Of a stretch of DNA of 64,000 bases, positions 1 through 9,378 are shown piece by piece (the first letter of the stretch is position 1; the number at the start of each line of letters is the position of its first letter). Under the pieces are notes generated by a model. That model had not been told where the DNA came from, ran no database searches, and saw only the letters and a program-made list of their open reading frames with translations. Location of the stretch: positions 248,001-312,000 of the forward strand of contig JACKLK010000002.1 in the NCBI GenBank assembly GCA_024236015.1. The letters run 5' to 3'. The position numbers and the translations under genes are program-made. The stretch is from Rhodoferax sp. Lineage in GTDB: Bacteria; Pseudomonadota; Gammaproteobacteria; Burkholderiales; Burkholderiaceae_C.

Positions 1-441
1 ACGATCGATCTGCAACGAACCGAACTGCATCAGTTGCGGCTGGGCCTCCGTCGTGCCGTGCCGGCGCAGGACCGCGCGGATGCGCGCCAGCAGTTCACGC
101 GGTTCGAAGGGTTTGGGCAGGTAGTCGTCGGCGCCGATCTCCAGGCCGATGATGCGGTCCATCGGGTCGCCCTTGGCGGTCAGCATCAGCACCGGCATGC
201 GCGCCACGGCACCCGGCATGGCCCGGATCCGCTTGCAGACCTCCAGCCCGTCCATGTCGGGCAGCATCAGGTCCAGGATGACGAGATCGGGCAAAGGCTC
301 CGCGCCGCGGGCCTGCAGCCGATCCAGCCCGGATTGGGCGTCCGCCGCATGCGTCACCTGGTAACCCGACTGGCCCAGGTACTGGGACACCATCTGGGCC
401 AGGCGCGTATCGTCTTCGATCATCAACAGCCGTTCCACCAT
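1..441 (-). CDS. OmpR/PhoB-family response regulator (C-terminus cut by window edge)
   Basis: The first 147 residues of a two-component response regulator run off the left window edge. The receiver domain has the acidic pair near residues 9-11 (IEDD), the phosphoacceptor aspartate in LVILDLMLPD, the threonine of LMLTAKG and the lysine of YLPKPFEPRELL. The stretch from GLEIGADDY to RIRAVLRR is very like OmpR of enteric bacteria, so a winged-helix DNA-binding domain should follow beyond the window. The start is the ATG at 441. It lies 120 bp downstream of ampG in the same direction and may be separately transcribed. The stimulus and the partner kinase, probably encoded off the edge, cannot be told from here. 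Confidence 0.9.
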   Translation of the reverse strand, partial: MVERLLMIEDDTRLAQMVSQYLGQSGYQVTHAADAQSGLDRLQARGAEPLPDLVILDLMLPDMDGLEVCKRIRAMPGAVARMPVLMLTAKGDPMDRIIGLEIGADDYLPKPFEPRELLARIRAVLRRHGTTEAQPQLMQFGSLQIDR

Positions 442-560
442 GGCGGCCAGTTTATGCGGTGCGCATGTGCTGCTGTTCAAGCGCGGGTAAAGAGCAGGTA
501 AATGCGGGTGCGCCGACGTTGGCCAGGTGGAGCCCGGCGGCTCCGGCCGCCACCCGGCGT

Positions 561-1928
561 TCAGCGCGGTGCGGCCGCGACGGCCTGGGGCGGCGTCGTG
601 CGGCCGTGGCCGGCCCACGAGGCGAGTGCGATCAGCACCAGCACCGGCAGGCCGAGCACGGCGGTGGCGGTGAAGAAGTGGGCATACCCGAAGTTGTCGA
701 CGTATTGACCGGAGAAACCGGCCAGGAACTTGGGCAGCAGCAGCATCAGCGAGCTGAACAGGGCGTATTGGGTTGCCGAATACTGGATGTTCGTCAGGCC
801 GGACAGGTAGGCGATGAAGGCGGCCGATGCGATGCCGCTGCTCAGGTTGTCGGCCGACACGACGACGATCAGCGCGCTCACGTCATGGCCGTGGCCGGCC
901 AGCCAGGCAAACAGCAGGTTGGTTGCCGCGCTGAGCACCGCGCCGAGCATCAGCACGCGCATGACGCCGTACCGCATCGACATCGCGCCGCCGACGAAGG
1001 CGCCCACCAGCGTCATGACGACGCCGTAGACCTTGGTCACCGCGGCGACCTCGTCCTTGGTGTAGCCCATGTCCACGTAGAAGGGATTGGCCATGATGCC
1101 CATCACCACGTCGCTGATGCGGTAGACCGCGATCAGCGCCAGGATCAGTACCGCGTGCCAGCGGTAGCGGCCCAGGAAATCCGCGAACGGCGCGACCAGT
1201 GCGCCACGGGCCCATTCGCCGATGTTCTTCGCCGGCGCCAGTACCCGGTGTTGCGGCTCGGGCGACAGCAGCACCGTGAGCACGCCGACCAGCATCGACG
1301 CCGCCATCACCAGGTAGGCGGTGCGCCAGGCTTCGGGCTGGTACAGCGCCGCCCCGTCGACCTCGGCGCGCGCGGCGATCCACAACACACCGGCGCCGGC
1401 CCAGATCATCGCGATCCGGTAGCCGGTCTGGTAGGTCGCGGCCAGCGCGCCCTGGCGCTCGGTCGAGGCGGATTCGATGCGGTAGGCGTCCAGCGCGATG
1501 TCCTGCGTGGCCGATCCGAAGGCCACGGCCAGTGCGCCCCAGACCATGGGCGCCAGCGTCAGGCGCGGGTCGGTCAGCGCCATCGCCACCAGCGCGCCCA
1601 TGATGACGGACTGCGACAGCAGCAGCCAGCTGCGCCGGCGTCCCAGCCAGCGTGTGAACAGCGGAATCGGCAACCGGTCCACCAGCGGCGACCAGGCCCA
1701 TTTGAAGCCATAGGCCAGGCCGACCCAGCTCAGGTGGCCGATGGTGGTGCGGTCGATGCCGGCCTCGCGCAACCAGAAGCTCAAGGTGCCGAACACCAGC
1801 AGCAGCGGCAGGCCGGCCGAGAAGCCCAGCAGCAACATGCGCAGGCTGGCGGGTTCCAGGTAGACGCGTAATGCGTCGCGCCAGGGCAGCCGGGGTTTCT
1901 GGTCGGAATTTGCGGTGTTGTCTGACAT
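561..1928 (-). CDS. ampG: AmpG-type muropeptide MFS permease
   Basis: This 455-residue major facilitator superfamily protein resembles AmpG, the inner-membrane permease that imports GlcNAc-anhydro-muropeptides for peptidoglycan recycling. The N-terminus shows the family pattern: a first helix (SLRMLLLGFSAGLPLLLVF), then FWLREAGIDRTTIGHLSWVGLAYGFKWAWSPLVDR, and a basic loop RWLGRRRSWLL. About 12 hydrophobic segments are present and the length fits. The start ATG lies only 34 bp from the divergent M48 protease gene. Context fits cell-wall recycling, and beta-lactamase regulation would be a possible indirect role. Specific substrate is inferred from family. Confidence 0.88.
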   Translation of the reverse strand: MSDNTANSDQKPRLPWRDALRVYLEPASLRMLLLGFSAGLPLLLVFGTLSFWLREAGIDRTTIGHLSWVGLAYGFKWAWSPLVDRLPIPLFTRWLGRRRSWLLLSQSVIMGALVAMALTDPRLTLAPMVWGALAVAFGSATQDIALDAYRIESASTERQGALAATYQTGYRIAMIWAGAGVLWIAARAEVDGAALYQPEAWRTAYLVMAASMLVGVLTVLLSPEPQHRVLAPAKNIGEWARGALVAPFADFLGRYRWHAVLILALIAVYRISDVVMGIMANPFYVDMGYTKDEVAAVTKVYGVVMTLVGAFVGGAMSMRYGVMRVLMLGAVLSAATNLLFAWLAGHGHDVSALIVVVSADNLSSGIASAAFIAYLSGLTNIQYSATQYALFSSLMLLLPKFLAGFSGQYVDNFGYAHFFTATAVLGLPVLVLIALASWAGHGRTTPPQAVAAAPR

Positions 1929-1962
1929 GCAGGATCGGTGAGCTTGCGACTATTATTCACCC

Positions 1963-2802
1963 ATGTGCATGCGTTGCCTCTCCGATCGTTCCCCCTGGGC
2001 GCAGCGTCGCGGCTTTCTGCTCGCGGCCGGTGCGCTGGCCGCCGCGCCGGCCATGGCCCAGGTCGACGTCGGCAAACGCTCGGGTTTTCGCAAGCTGGTC
2101 TCGGCCGACGAGATCGAGCAGGCGGCGGCGCAGCAATACGCCAAGATGATGTCCGAGGCCCGCGCACAAGGTGCGCTCGTGTCGTCCGGCGATGCGCAGC
2201 TGCGCCGGCTGCGCGCCATCGCGCAGCGCATCATTCCGTACACCGGGCAGTGGAACGAGCGGGCCGGCCAGTGGCGCTGGGAGGTCAACCTGATCCGCAG
2301 CAAGGAGATCAACGCCTTCTGCATGCCGGGCGGCAAGATCGCGTTCTACACCGGCATCCTGGATCGCCTGCGGCTGACCGACGACGAGGCCGCCATGATC
2401 ATGGGCCACGAGATGGCCCATGCGCTGCGCGAACATGCCAGCGAACGCATCGGCAAGACCCAGGCCACCGGCCTGGGCTTGTCGTTGGCGGCGCGCCTGC
2501 TGGGGCTGGGCGACCTCGGCGACGTCGCGGCCAATATCGGCACCCAGCTGCTCACGCTCAATTTCAGCCGCGAGGACGAAAGCGAGGCCGACCTGGTCGG
2601 CCTCGAGCTCGCGGCCCGTGCCGGCTACGCGCCACAGGCCGGAGCCAGCCTGTGGCGCAAGATGGCCGAGGCCTCGGGCGGCGGCGGTGGCCAGCTGGCC
2701 TTCCTGTCGACGCATCCCAGCGGGCCGCAGCGCATACGCGACCTGCAGGCCAACGAGCCCAAGGTGCAGGGCCTGTACGAGCGGGCGCGCCGCGGCGGCT
2801 GA
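1963..2802 (+). CDS. M48 family zinc metalloprotease, exported
   Basis: This 279-residue protein has a Tat-like leader (RRGFLLAAGALA at residues 15-26, cleavage probably after AMA near 32), so it should act in the periplasm or on the outer membrane. The zinc protease motif HEMAH is at 149-153 and the downstream SREDESEAD segment supplies the third ligand, probably E206, as in M48 peptidases such as LoiP, YcaL and BepA. No TPR domain follows, so it is a compact member. It may help in quality control of envelope proteins. A second ATG two codons downstream is also possible. It is divergent from ampG. Confidence 0.9.
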   Translation: MCMRCLSDRSPWAQRRGFLLAAGALAAAPAMAQVDVGKRSGFRKLVSADEIEQAAAQQYAKMMSEARAQGALVSSGDAQLRRLRAIAQRIIPYTGQWNERAGQWRWEVNLIRSKEINAFCMPGGKIAFYTGILDRLRLTDDEAAMIMGHEMAHALREHASERIGKTQATGLGLSLAARLLGLGDLGDVAANIGTQLLTLNFSREDESEADLVGLELAARAGYAPQAGASLWRKMAEASGGGGGQLAFLSTHPSGPQRIRDLQANEPKVQGLYERARRGG

Positions 2803-2899
2803 GGCTGCCGGCGTCCGGGCAACGGCGCACCCGGCGTCGTATCATGCGCGCACCCGCGCGAGAGCGCGCCATTGCGGACCTTGCGCTGCATCTCCGAGC

Positions 2900-4582
2900 A
2901 TGACCATCGAGTACGACCGCTACTACCGATACGACGCGTTCACGTCCATCCTGCAGCAGCTGGTGCAGCAGCATCCCCGGCTGCTGACGCTCGAGAGCAT
3001 CGGCAAGAGCCACGAGGGCCGCGACATCTGGGTCGTGACCGTGACCAACCAGGACACCGGGCCGGCGCTCGACAAGCCCGCGTATTGGGTCGATGCCAAC
3101 ATCCATGCCAGCGAGCTGGCCAGCGGCGCGGCGGCGCTCTACCTGATCGACATGCTCACGCGTGAGTACGGGCGGCGCGAGGACGTGACGCGTTGCCTGG
3201 ATACCCGCGCGTTCTACGTCTGCCCGCGCATCAACCCGGACGGCGCGGAATGGGCGATGCGCGACACGCCGAAGATCATCCGCTCGTCGACCCGTCCGTA
3301 CCCGTACGACGAGGAGCCCGTCGACGGGCTGGACGTCGAAGACGTGGACGGCGACGGACGCATCCTGTCGATGCGGATCGCGGACGCCAACGGCAACTGG
3401 AAATGCCATCCCGATGATCCGCGCCTGATGGTCGCGCGCGAACCGACCGAGGCGGGCGGGCAGTATTACCGCGTCCTGCCCGAGGGACGGGTGCGCGACT
3501 ACGACGGCTTCATGTTCAAGGTCAACCGCAACCGCGAAGGCCTGGACCTGAACCGCAACTTCCCCGCCGGCTGGCGCCAGGAGTTCGAGCAGGTCGGCGC
3601 CGGGCCCTACCCGGCCTCGGAGCCCGAGGTGCGCGCCGTCGTGCATTTCATCACCCACCACGCCAACATCACCGGCGGCGTGTGTTTCCATACCTGGAGC
3701 GGGGTGTTGCTGCGGCCGTTCGGCAGCCGGCCCGACGACGAGATGCCGGCCGAGGACCTGTGGGTCTACCAGGCCCAGGGCGACAAGGGCACCGAACTCA
3801 CCGGGTATCCGGCCATCAGCACCTACCACGAGTTCCGGTACCACCCGAAGGAAGTCACCAGCGGCGGCTTCGAGTGGATCTACGAGCACCTGGGCCTGTA
3901 CAAGTGGACGGTCGAGATCTGGTGCCCGATGCGCGAGGCCGGCATCACCGACTACAAATACATCGACTGGTTCCGCTCCCACCCGGTCGAGGACGACCTC
4001 AAGCTGCTGGCCTGGTCCGACACCGCGCTCGAAGGCAAGGGCTTCGTCGACTGGTATCCGTTCGTGCATCCGGAGCTGGGCCCGGTCGAGATCGGCGGCT
4101 GGAACAAGATGCATGCCTTCACGAATCCGCCGCCGCATCTGCTCGAGAAGGAAATCCGGCGGTTTCCGGATTGGTTGTTGTGGAACGCATTGACCTCGCC
4201 GCGGCTGGAGCTGGTGTTCGCGCGCTGCGAAAGGCTCGGCGACGCGCGTTATCGCATCGAGGTCGGCGTGCAGAACACCGGGCATCTGCCGTCCTATGTG
4301 TCCAAGCGTGCGCTGCAGCGCCAGCAGTCGCGCGGCCTGGTCGGCGAGATCAGCCTGCCCGACGGCGTGCGCCTGATGTCGGGGCTGCGGCGGCTGCATG
4401 CCGGCGAGCTCGAGGGCCGGGCCTACAAGCATTCGCTGGTCAGCTTCATGACCGACGGCACGCCGATGGGCGATCGCGCCAAGCTGCAATGGCTGGTCCA
4501 CGGGCCGGCCGGTGCGCAGGTGCCGATCGTGGTGCGGCACGACAAGGCCGGCACGGTGCGCACCAGCGTGACGCTGTCCTAG
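2900..4582 (+). CDS. M14 family zinc carboxypeptidase-like protein
   Basis: This 560-residue protein belongs to the M14 metallocarboxypeptidase group. The first zinc site is H69-A-S-E72 (NIHASEL), and a second zinc histidine lies in GGVCFHTWSG. A DLNRNFPAGW segment matches the substrate-binding Asn-Arg region of the family. There is no signal peptide, so it is probably cytoplasmic. The C-terminal part (residues about 430-560) looks like a beta-rich extra domain. The open frame extends 160 codons further upstream, but that part overlaps the M48 gene in another frame; the ATG at 2900 begins at the family's usual N-terminus. The substrate is not known. Confidence 0.85.
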   Translation: MTIEYDRYYRYDAFTSILQQLVQQHPRLLTLESIGKSHEGRDIWVVTVTNQDTGPALDKPAYWVDANIHASELASGAAALYLIDMLTREYGRREDVTRCLDTRAFYVCPRINPDGAEWAMRDTPKIIRSSTRPYPYDEEPVDGLDVEDVDGDGRILSMRIADANGNWKCHPDDPRLMVAREPTEAGGQYYRVLPEGRVRDYDGFMFKVNRNREGLDLNRNFPAGWRQEFEQVGAGPYPASEPEVRAVVHFITHHANITGGVCFHTWSGVLLRPFGSRPDDEMPAEDLWVYQAQGDKGTELTGYPAISTYHEFRYHPKEVTSGGFEWIYEHLGLYKWTVEIWCPMREAGITDYKYIDWFRSHPVEDDLKLLAWSDTALEGKGFVDWYPFVHPELGPVEIGGWNKMHAFTNPPPHLLEKEIRRFPDWLLWNALTSPRLELVFARCERLGDARYRIEVGVQNTGHLPSYVSKRALQRQQSRGLVGEISLPDGVRLMSGLRRLHAGELEGRAYKHSLVSFMTDGTPMGDRAKLQWLVHGPAGAQVPIVVRHDKAGTVRTSVTLS

Positions 4583-5032
4583 CTAGACCTGGCCAGCGCC
4601 GCCTGCGCTGTCGCCGATGGCGGCCACGATATGCTCCATCACGGCCGGCAGCCGGGCCGGGTTCTGTTGCAGCCGGGCCAGCACCTGCTGGATGCCGGTC
4701 GTGCCGTCGAGTCGGGCCCAGGCGGCGACCTCGCTGGCGTCGGGGTTGATCCAGGCCATGCTCCAGGACGTGAAGACCCGCTGTGCGATCGGCCGCTCCA
4801 TGACCACGGTCAGGCCGTCGTGGCGCGGGTCCTTGCCGATGTGCTCGACCAGTCGCCGGACCACGTCCCGCTCGCCTTCGAGGATCTGCACGAACACGCC
4901 GTCGACCGAGAACAACACACCGGTGACGCCGCGCGCCGCGTTCTGGCGCCGGGCGCGGTCGAGCAGCAGCGCCATCGCGTCCATCGACGGCGCGAACGTC
5001 GACTGCGACGAATACATCAGCTGGTACAACAT
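4583..5032 (-). CDS. BLUF-domain blue-light sensor protein
   Basis: This 149-residue protein is a short stand-alone BLUF (FAD blue-light sensing) protein. All residues that make a photoactive flavin pocket are present: Y7 (QLMYSS), N31, the glutamine Q49 in FVQILEGE, and W90/M92 in FTSWSMAW. About 50 residues follow the BLUF fold, as in PixD-like proteins, with no fused GGDEF, EAL or cyclase domain, so it would signal through a partner protein. A good ribosome site (AGGAGA) precedes the ATG at 5032. Its stop abuts the convergent M14 gene with no gap. The downstream partner is not identifiable in this window. Confidence 0.93.
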   Translation of the reverse strand: MLYQLMYSSQSTFAPSMDAMALLLDRARRQNAARGVTGVLFSVDGVFVQILEGERDVVRRLVEHIGKDPRHDGLTVVMERPIAQRVFTSWSMAWINPDASEVAAWARLDGTTGIQQVLARLQQNPARLPAVMEHIVAAIGDSAGGAGQV

Positions 5033-5383
5033 GACAGGTCTCCTGGCGCGGGCAGCGCCGTTGGGCCACTGTAAGGGACTTGCGGCGGATGCACCAGCCG
5101 GGCGCGGGCCCGGCCCCGTCCCAACCGGACCTGGCCGTCGGAGCGATTACCATGCAGGGCGGACGGGTTGCCATCCCCACGGGTCCGGGCCTCGGTGTCG
5201 ACGTCGATCGTGATGTCATCGAGCGTTACCGGACGCGGTGAGGCCAGCCGCACCGGTCGTTTGCACGGAGGACCACCCAACGAAGAAAAAAGGACATATC
5301 CTTCCCACGGCCGGGCACCGCCCGACGGTGACAACCGTGCCGTACATTCATCGCTTCCCCGTTCCACATCAAGGAGACATCAC
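5033..5383. other. Gene-free interval between BLUF and TRAP genes
   Basis: This 351-bp divergent spacer must hold promoters for the BLUF gene (minus) and the TRAP operon (plus). I found no convincing -35/-10 pair. A short inverted repeat AAGGA-CATA-TCCTT at 5290-5303, 80 bp before dctP, could be an operator but could equally be chance. An open frame on the minus strand crosses the region but resembles no family. Confidence 0.4.
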
Positions 5384-6355
5384 ATGAAATTGAAAGCACT
5401 GCTCGTCGGCCTGTCCCTGGCTGCCGGTTTCGTCAGCATATCGAGCGCTCAGGTGACGATGCGCAACAGCATCTCGATCGCCGAAGATTCGCACCAGGGC
5501 ATCGGCCTGGTCACGTTCGCCCGCGAGGTCGAGAAACGCACCAACGGACGTTACAAGATCCAGAACTTCTATTCCGGTTCGCTCGGCGGCGAACGCGAAT
5601 CGATCGAGGCGGTGCAGCTGGGCACGCAGGAGCTGACCCTGACCTCCACCGGCCCGGTGCCCAACTTCGTGCCCGAGGCCAAGATCCTGGACATCCCGTT
5701 CCTGTTCCGCGACAAGGCGCATGCCCATGCGGTGCTCGACGGCCCGATCGGCCAGGAGATGCTCAAGCAGTTCGAACCCAAGGGCTTCAAGGCCCTGGCC
5801 TGGGCCGAGAACGGCGTGCGCCACATGACCAACAGCAAGCGTTCGGTGCAGAACCCCGACGACCTCAAGGGCCTGAAGATGCGCACGATGGAAAACCCGA
5901 TCCATATCGCCGCCTACAAGACCTTCGGCATCGTGCCCACGCCGATGGCCTTCCCCGAAGTGTTCACCGCGCTGCAGCAAGGCACGGTCGACGGCCAGGA
6001 AAACCCGCTGTCGGTGATCATGGCGGCCAAGTTCGACCAGGTGCAGAAACACCTGAGCCTGACCGGCCACGTCTATTCGCCGGCGATCTGGCTGATGAAC
6101 AAGGCGACCTTCGACAAGCTCAGCCCGGCCGACCAGCAGGCCTTCATCGAGGCGGCCAAGGAAGGCACCAAGGCCAACCGCGCGCGCGTGGCCGCCGACG
6201 ATGCCAAGGGTGTTGCCGAGTTGCGCAGCAAGGGCATGACCGTGGTCGAGAACCTCGACAAGGCCAAGTTCGTCGCCACGATGGCGCCGGCCTACGCCGA
6301 GTTCGAGAAGCAGTTCGGCAAGGCGGCCATCGAGCGCATCCGCAACTACAAGTAA
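5384..6355 (+). CDS. dctP: TRAP transporter substrate-binding protein (DctP family)
   Basis: This 323-residue periplasmic protein captures a small organic acid and hands it to the TRAP membrane subunits. The N-terminus is a Sec signal peptide (MKLKALLVGLSLAAG..., cleavage near SSA/Q). The body carries DctP hallmarks: the arginine-containing KGLKMRTMENPIH segment that normally binds the ligand carboxylate, the TPMAFPEVFTALQQGTVDGQENPL block, and an ATFDKLSPADQQ helix. The start is the ATG with AAGGAG 8 bases upstream; the longer upstream open frame is not expected to be translated. It is the first gene of a dctPQM-type operon. The ligand is unknown, and no dedicated regulator is adjacent. Confidence 0.93.
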   Translation: MKLKALLVGLSLAAGFVSISSAQVTMRNSISIAEDSHQGIGLVTFAREVEKRTNGRYKIQNFYSGSLGGERESIEAVQLGTQELTLTSTGPVPNFVPEAKILDIPFLFRDKAHAHAVLDGPIGQEMLKQFEPKGFKALAWAENGVRHMTNSKRSVQNPDDLKGLKMRTMENPIHIAAYKTFGIVPTPMAFPEVFTALQQGTVDGQENPLSVIMAAKFDQVQKHLSLTGHVYSPAIWLMNKATFDKLSPADQQAFIEAAKEGTKANRARVAADDAKGVAELRSKGMTVVENLDKAKFVATMAPAYAEFEKQFGKAAIERIRNYK

Positions 6356-6437
6356 TCGCCGTCATGGCCGTCATCTGCCTCCCGCCGGCGCGGGGGCTGC
6401 ATCCACAGCTGCGTCCAGGCCAGGGAGGAGGTGACGC

Positions 6438-6932
6438 ATGAAAGACGCGTTCCTGCGTTTCGAACGGTTCACCACCGGATTCGCGATGGTGGCCGCCTGC
6501 GCCATGATGACCGTCGCGGCCAGCCTGGGCATGTACCAGATCATCACCCGGTTCATCCTCGAGCAACCCGCCGAGTGGTCCGAGGTGCTGATCCGGTTCA
6601 GCCTGGTCTGGATGGTGTTCCTGGGCATTCCGATGGCGTTCCGCCAGGGCGCCATGGTCTGCGTCGACGTGATCTACCGCTGGAGTCCCGCGGGGCTGCG
6701 CCGGGTGCTCGACTGGGTGGTCTTCCTCGCCTCGATGGTGCTGGTGCTGGTGATCATCTGGTGGGGCTGGGACTACGCCAACCGCGGCAAGGTCCAGACC
6801 GTCATCGGCCTGGAGAACGTCACGATGTTCTGGGCCTACCTGGCGCTGCCGGTGGGCGGCGTGTTCTGCATCATCGGCCTGATCGGCCAGCTCATCGACC
6901 CGCAGCGGCACGAACTGGAGACGGCGCAATGA
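6438..6932 (+). CDS. dctQ: TRAP transporter small permease (DctQ family)
   Basis: This 164-residue protein has four hydrophobic helices and the DctQ pattern: FLEQ/LEQPAEWSEVLIRFSLVWMVFLGIPMAFRQGAMV, where the WSEE-like motif after helix 1 is typical. It forms the TRAP membrane complex with the large permease. A strong ribosome site (GGAGG) precedes the ATG. It lies 82 bp after dctP and about 50 bp before the large subunit, consistent with one operon. Confidence 0.92.
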   Translation: MKDAFLRFERFTTGFAMVAACAMMTVAASLGMYQIITRFILEQPAEWSEVLIRFSLVWMVFLGIPMAFRQGAMVCVDVIYRWSPAGLRRVLDWVVFLASMVLVLVIIWWGWDYANRGKVQTVIGLENVTMFWAYLALPVGGVFCIIGLIGQLIDPQRHELETAQ

Positions 6933-6981
6933 CGGCCGTTGCCCGCGTGCGTGGCGCGGCGTGCCGCGCGGAGGCTTCCCC

Positions 6982-8259
6982 ATGAGTTTCGTGATGATCT
7001 CGACGATGGCGCTGTGTTTTGCGCTGTCGGTCTCGGTGGCGGTGTCGATCGGCCTGGCCGCGATCGCGGGCATGCAGATGAACAACGCCCACATGCTGAT
7101 CTCGGTCAAGGAGATGTTCAACTCGCTGAACAAGTTTCCGCTGGCCGCGATCCCGTTCTTCATCCTGGCGGGCAACATCATGGAGACCGGCGGCATCTCG
7201 CGACGCCTGGTCGAATTTGCCAAGAGCGTGGTCGGCGGCGTGCAGGGCGGCCTGCCGATGACCTGCGTGTTGACCTGCATGATCTTCGCCGCGGTGTCGG
7301 GCTCGTCGGTGGCCACGACCTTCGCCATCGGCGCCATCCTGATTCCGGCGCTGGTCAAGCACGGGTATCCGAAGCCCTATGCCGCGGCCCTGCAGGCCAC
7401 CAGTGCCGAACTGGGCGTGGTGATCCCGCCGTCGATCCCGATGATCCTGTTCGGCGTCGCCGCCGAAGTGTCCATCGGCGAGTTGTTCATCGCCGGCTTC
7501 GGCCCGGGCGTGCTGATCGGCGGCTCGCTGATGCTGTTCGTCTACCTGCATTCCAAATGGAAAGGCTGGGGCAAGGAGGACGGCGACGGCCGCATGGGCA
7601 TCGTCAAGGCGACCTGGCAGGCCGGCTTCGCGCTGTTTATGCCGGTCATCATCCTGGGCGGCATCTACGGCGGCATCTTCACGCCGACCGAGGCGTCGGC
7701 GGTGGCGGTGTTCTACGCGCTGCTGGTTGGCGGCGTGATCTACCGCGAGATCAGCCTGGCCGACCTGGCGCGGATCCTGAAGAAGTCGGTGATGTCCAGC
7801 GCGGTGATCATGTTCATCATCGCCAACGCCGGCCTGTTCGCGTTCCTGATCACGCGTGCCGGCGTGCCGGACGCCATCGGCCACTGGCTCGAGGAGGTGC
7901 TCAAGTCGCCGGCGATGTTCCTGCTGGGCATCAACGTGGCCTTGTTCTTCATCGGCATGTTCATCGAGACCAGCGCCGCCATCCTGGTGCTGGCGCCGAT
8001 CCTGGTGCCGGTGGCCGTGCATTTCGGCATCGACCCGATCCATTTCGGACTGATCATGGTCGTGAACCTGGCGCTGGGCATGATCACGCCGCCATTCGGC
8101 GTGAACCTGTTCGCCGCCTGTACCGTGGCGCGCATTTCGCTGGACCGGATCATCGTGCACCTGATCCCGTTCGTGCTCGTGATCCTGGCCTGCCTGCTGA
8201 TCATCACCTACGTGCCCAGCGTCTCGCTGACCTTGCGCGACCTGGTCTACGCGCGGTAG
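6982..8259 (+). CDS. dctM: TRAP transporter large permease (DctM family)
   Basis: This 425-residue membrane protein has about 12 hydrophobic segments and carries the sodium-driven transport path of the TRAP system. Family blocks are clear: PLAAIPFFILAGNIMETGG, MIFAAVSGSSVATTFAIGAI, LGVVIPPSIPMILFG, TPTEASAVAVFYALL and LALGMITPPFGVNLF. A GTG at 6961 opens the frame, but the ATG at 6982 has a GGAGG site 7 bases upstream and gives the usual N-terminus. It is the last gene of the operon. The convergent TauE gene ends 215 bp downstream; I see no clear terminator in that spacer. Confidence 0.94.
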   Translation: MSFVMISTMALCFALSVSVAVSIGLAAIAGMQMNNAHMLISVKEMFNSLNKFPLAAIPFFILAGNIMETGGISRRLVEFAKSVVGGVQGGLPMTCVLTCMIFAAVSGSSVATTFAIGAILIPALVKHGYPKPYAAALQATSAELGVVIPPSIPMILFGVAAEVSIGELFIAGFGPGVLIGGSLMLFVYLHSKWKGWGKEDGDGRMGIVKATWQAGFALFMPVIILGGIYGGIFTPTEASAVAVFYALLVGGVIYREISLADLARILKKSVMSSAVIMFIIANAGLFAFLITRAGVPDAIGHWLEEVLKSPAMFLLGINVALFFIGMFIETSAAILVLAPILVPVAVHFGIDPIHFGLIMVVNLALGMITPPFGVNLFAACTVARISLDRIIVHLIPFVLVILACLLIITYVPSVSLTLRDLVYAR

Positions 8260-8474
8260 CGGACGCGCCCGGCAGCGGCGCGTGCTGCTGCCTGCATGGT
8301 CGCGTCGCCTGCCATCCCCCGGATCAGGCGCGGTGCCGGCCGTTGTGGTCGCCTGCGTGGTCTCCGGTGGCGACCTGCACAGGGGCACTGGCGCACCACG
8401 GCGCATCTGCCAGGTTTGACGGCCAGAGGTGCCGGTGCAGGCTGGGCGGCGCAGACCCTGTCGGCGCCTGCCGT

Positions 8475-9239
8475 TCAACCGGCCAGCCGCCAGGCCGCGC
8501 CCAGCAGCCCGATCGCGCCCAGCGCCGCCAGCAGGCGCCAGATCAGCCGGCGCAAACTGGCGTCGTCGAGCCGGGCGAAGCCGCGCTGGCCAAGCCAGAT
8601 GCCGATCAGCGCGAACGGCAGCGCGACGGTGATCAGCTGCCAGCCGGCGCCGGTCAGCACGCCGCTGCTGCCGGCCAGCACCAGCACCCAGGTGTTGGCC
8701 AGCAGGATGAAGGTGATCACGGTGGCCCGGCCGACAGTGACGCTGGCGCGTGCGAAGAAATACACGATCACCGGCGGCCCGCCGATGGCGGCCAGGCCGT
8801 TGAGCACACCCGAGGTCAGCCCGACCGCGGCCGAGGCCAGCGGGCCGGCCTGGGCGCGGGATGCCAGCCGCGCGGCCAGCGACGGGGTCAGCATGACGTA
8901 GGCGATGACCAGCAGGCTGGCCGACACCAGCAGCCGCACCAGGTCCGGATCCAGCCAGGCCAGCAGGGCCAGCCCCAGCGGCGCGCCGAGCAGCGAGCCG
9001 GCGACGACCCAGCCCAGCGCGCGCCAGTCGACATGGCGCCAGATGCCGGGCAGCAGGTTCAGCGAAGCCAACAGTTCGAGCGCCAGGTAGGTGGGCACCA
9101 CCTGCGCCGGCGGCAGCACCATGCTCAGCGCGCCGACGCCCACCAGCGACGAACCGAAGCCCGACAGGCCCCGCACAAAAAAGGCGAGCAGCGTGACGGC
9201 CGCGACGATGAGCAGGGTGGGGAGGTCGAATCCGAACAT
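8475..9239 (-). CDS. TauE/SafE-family membrane exporter
   Basis: This 254-residue integral membrane protein belongs to the TauE/SafE group, whose members are thought to export sulfite, sulfoacetate or other organosulfur anions. The N-terminal FFVRGLSGFGSSLVGVGALSM and the C-terminal-half GLTSGVLNGLAAIGGPPVIVYFF are the two family repeats. About eight hydrophobic helices are visible. The open frame extends 126 codons upstream, but that part is low-quality sequence opposite the hydratase gene; the ATG at 9239 gives the family N-terminus. It is divergent from the hydratase gene. The substrate cannot be told. Confidence 0.88.
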   Translation of the reverse strand: MFGFDLPTLLIVAAVTLLAFFVRGLSGFGSSLVGVGALSMVLPPAQVVPTYLALELLASLNLLPGIWRHVDWRALGWVVAGSLLGAPLGLALLAWLDPDLVRLLVSASLLVIAYVMLTPSLAARLASRAQAGPLASAAVGLTSGVLNGLAAIGGPPVIVYFFARASVTVGRATVITFILLANTWVLVLAGSSGVLTGAGWQLITVALPFALIGIWLGQRGFARLDDASLRRLIWRLLAALGAIGLLGAAWRLAG

Positions 9240-9378
9240 GGCAATCCAGTGCGCCGATTGTGTCGCGTCCAGCCGGGCCGCCCCGGGACGGGACATGTCC
9301 GTGCTGCCGCGGGTGCGGCCCGGGTTCGCCGGCTGCGGCATGATCGCGGTATCGTCCATGCCGCAGGAGCCGCCCTCG

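Noticed and set aside
883..1701. Long arginine- and glycine-rich frames antisense to or out of frame with real genes, here and throughout
   Set aside because: In high-GC DNA other frames stay open; the sense frames carry clear family motifs and ribosome sites.
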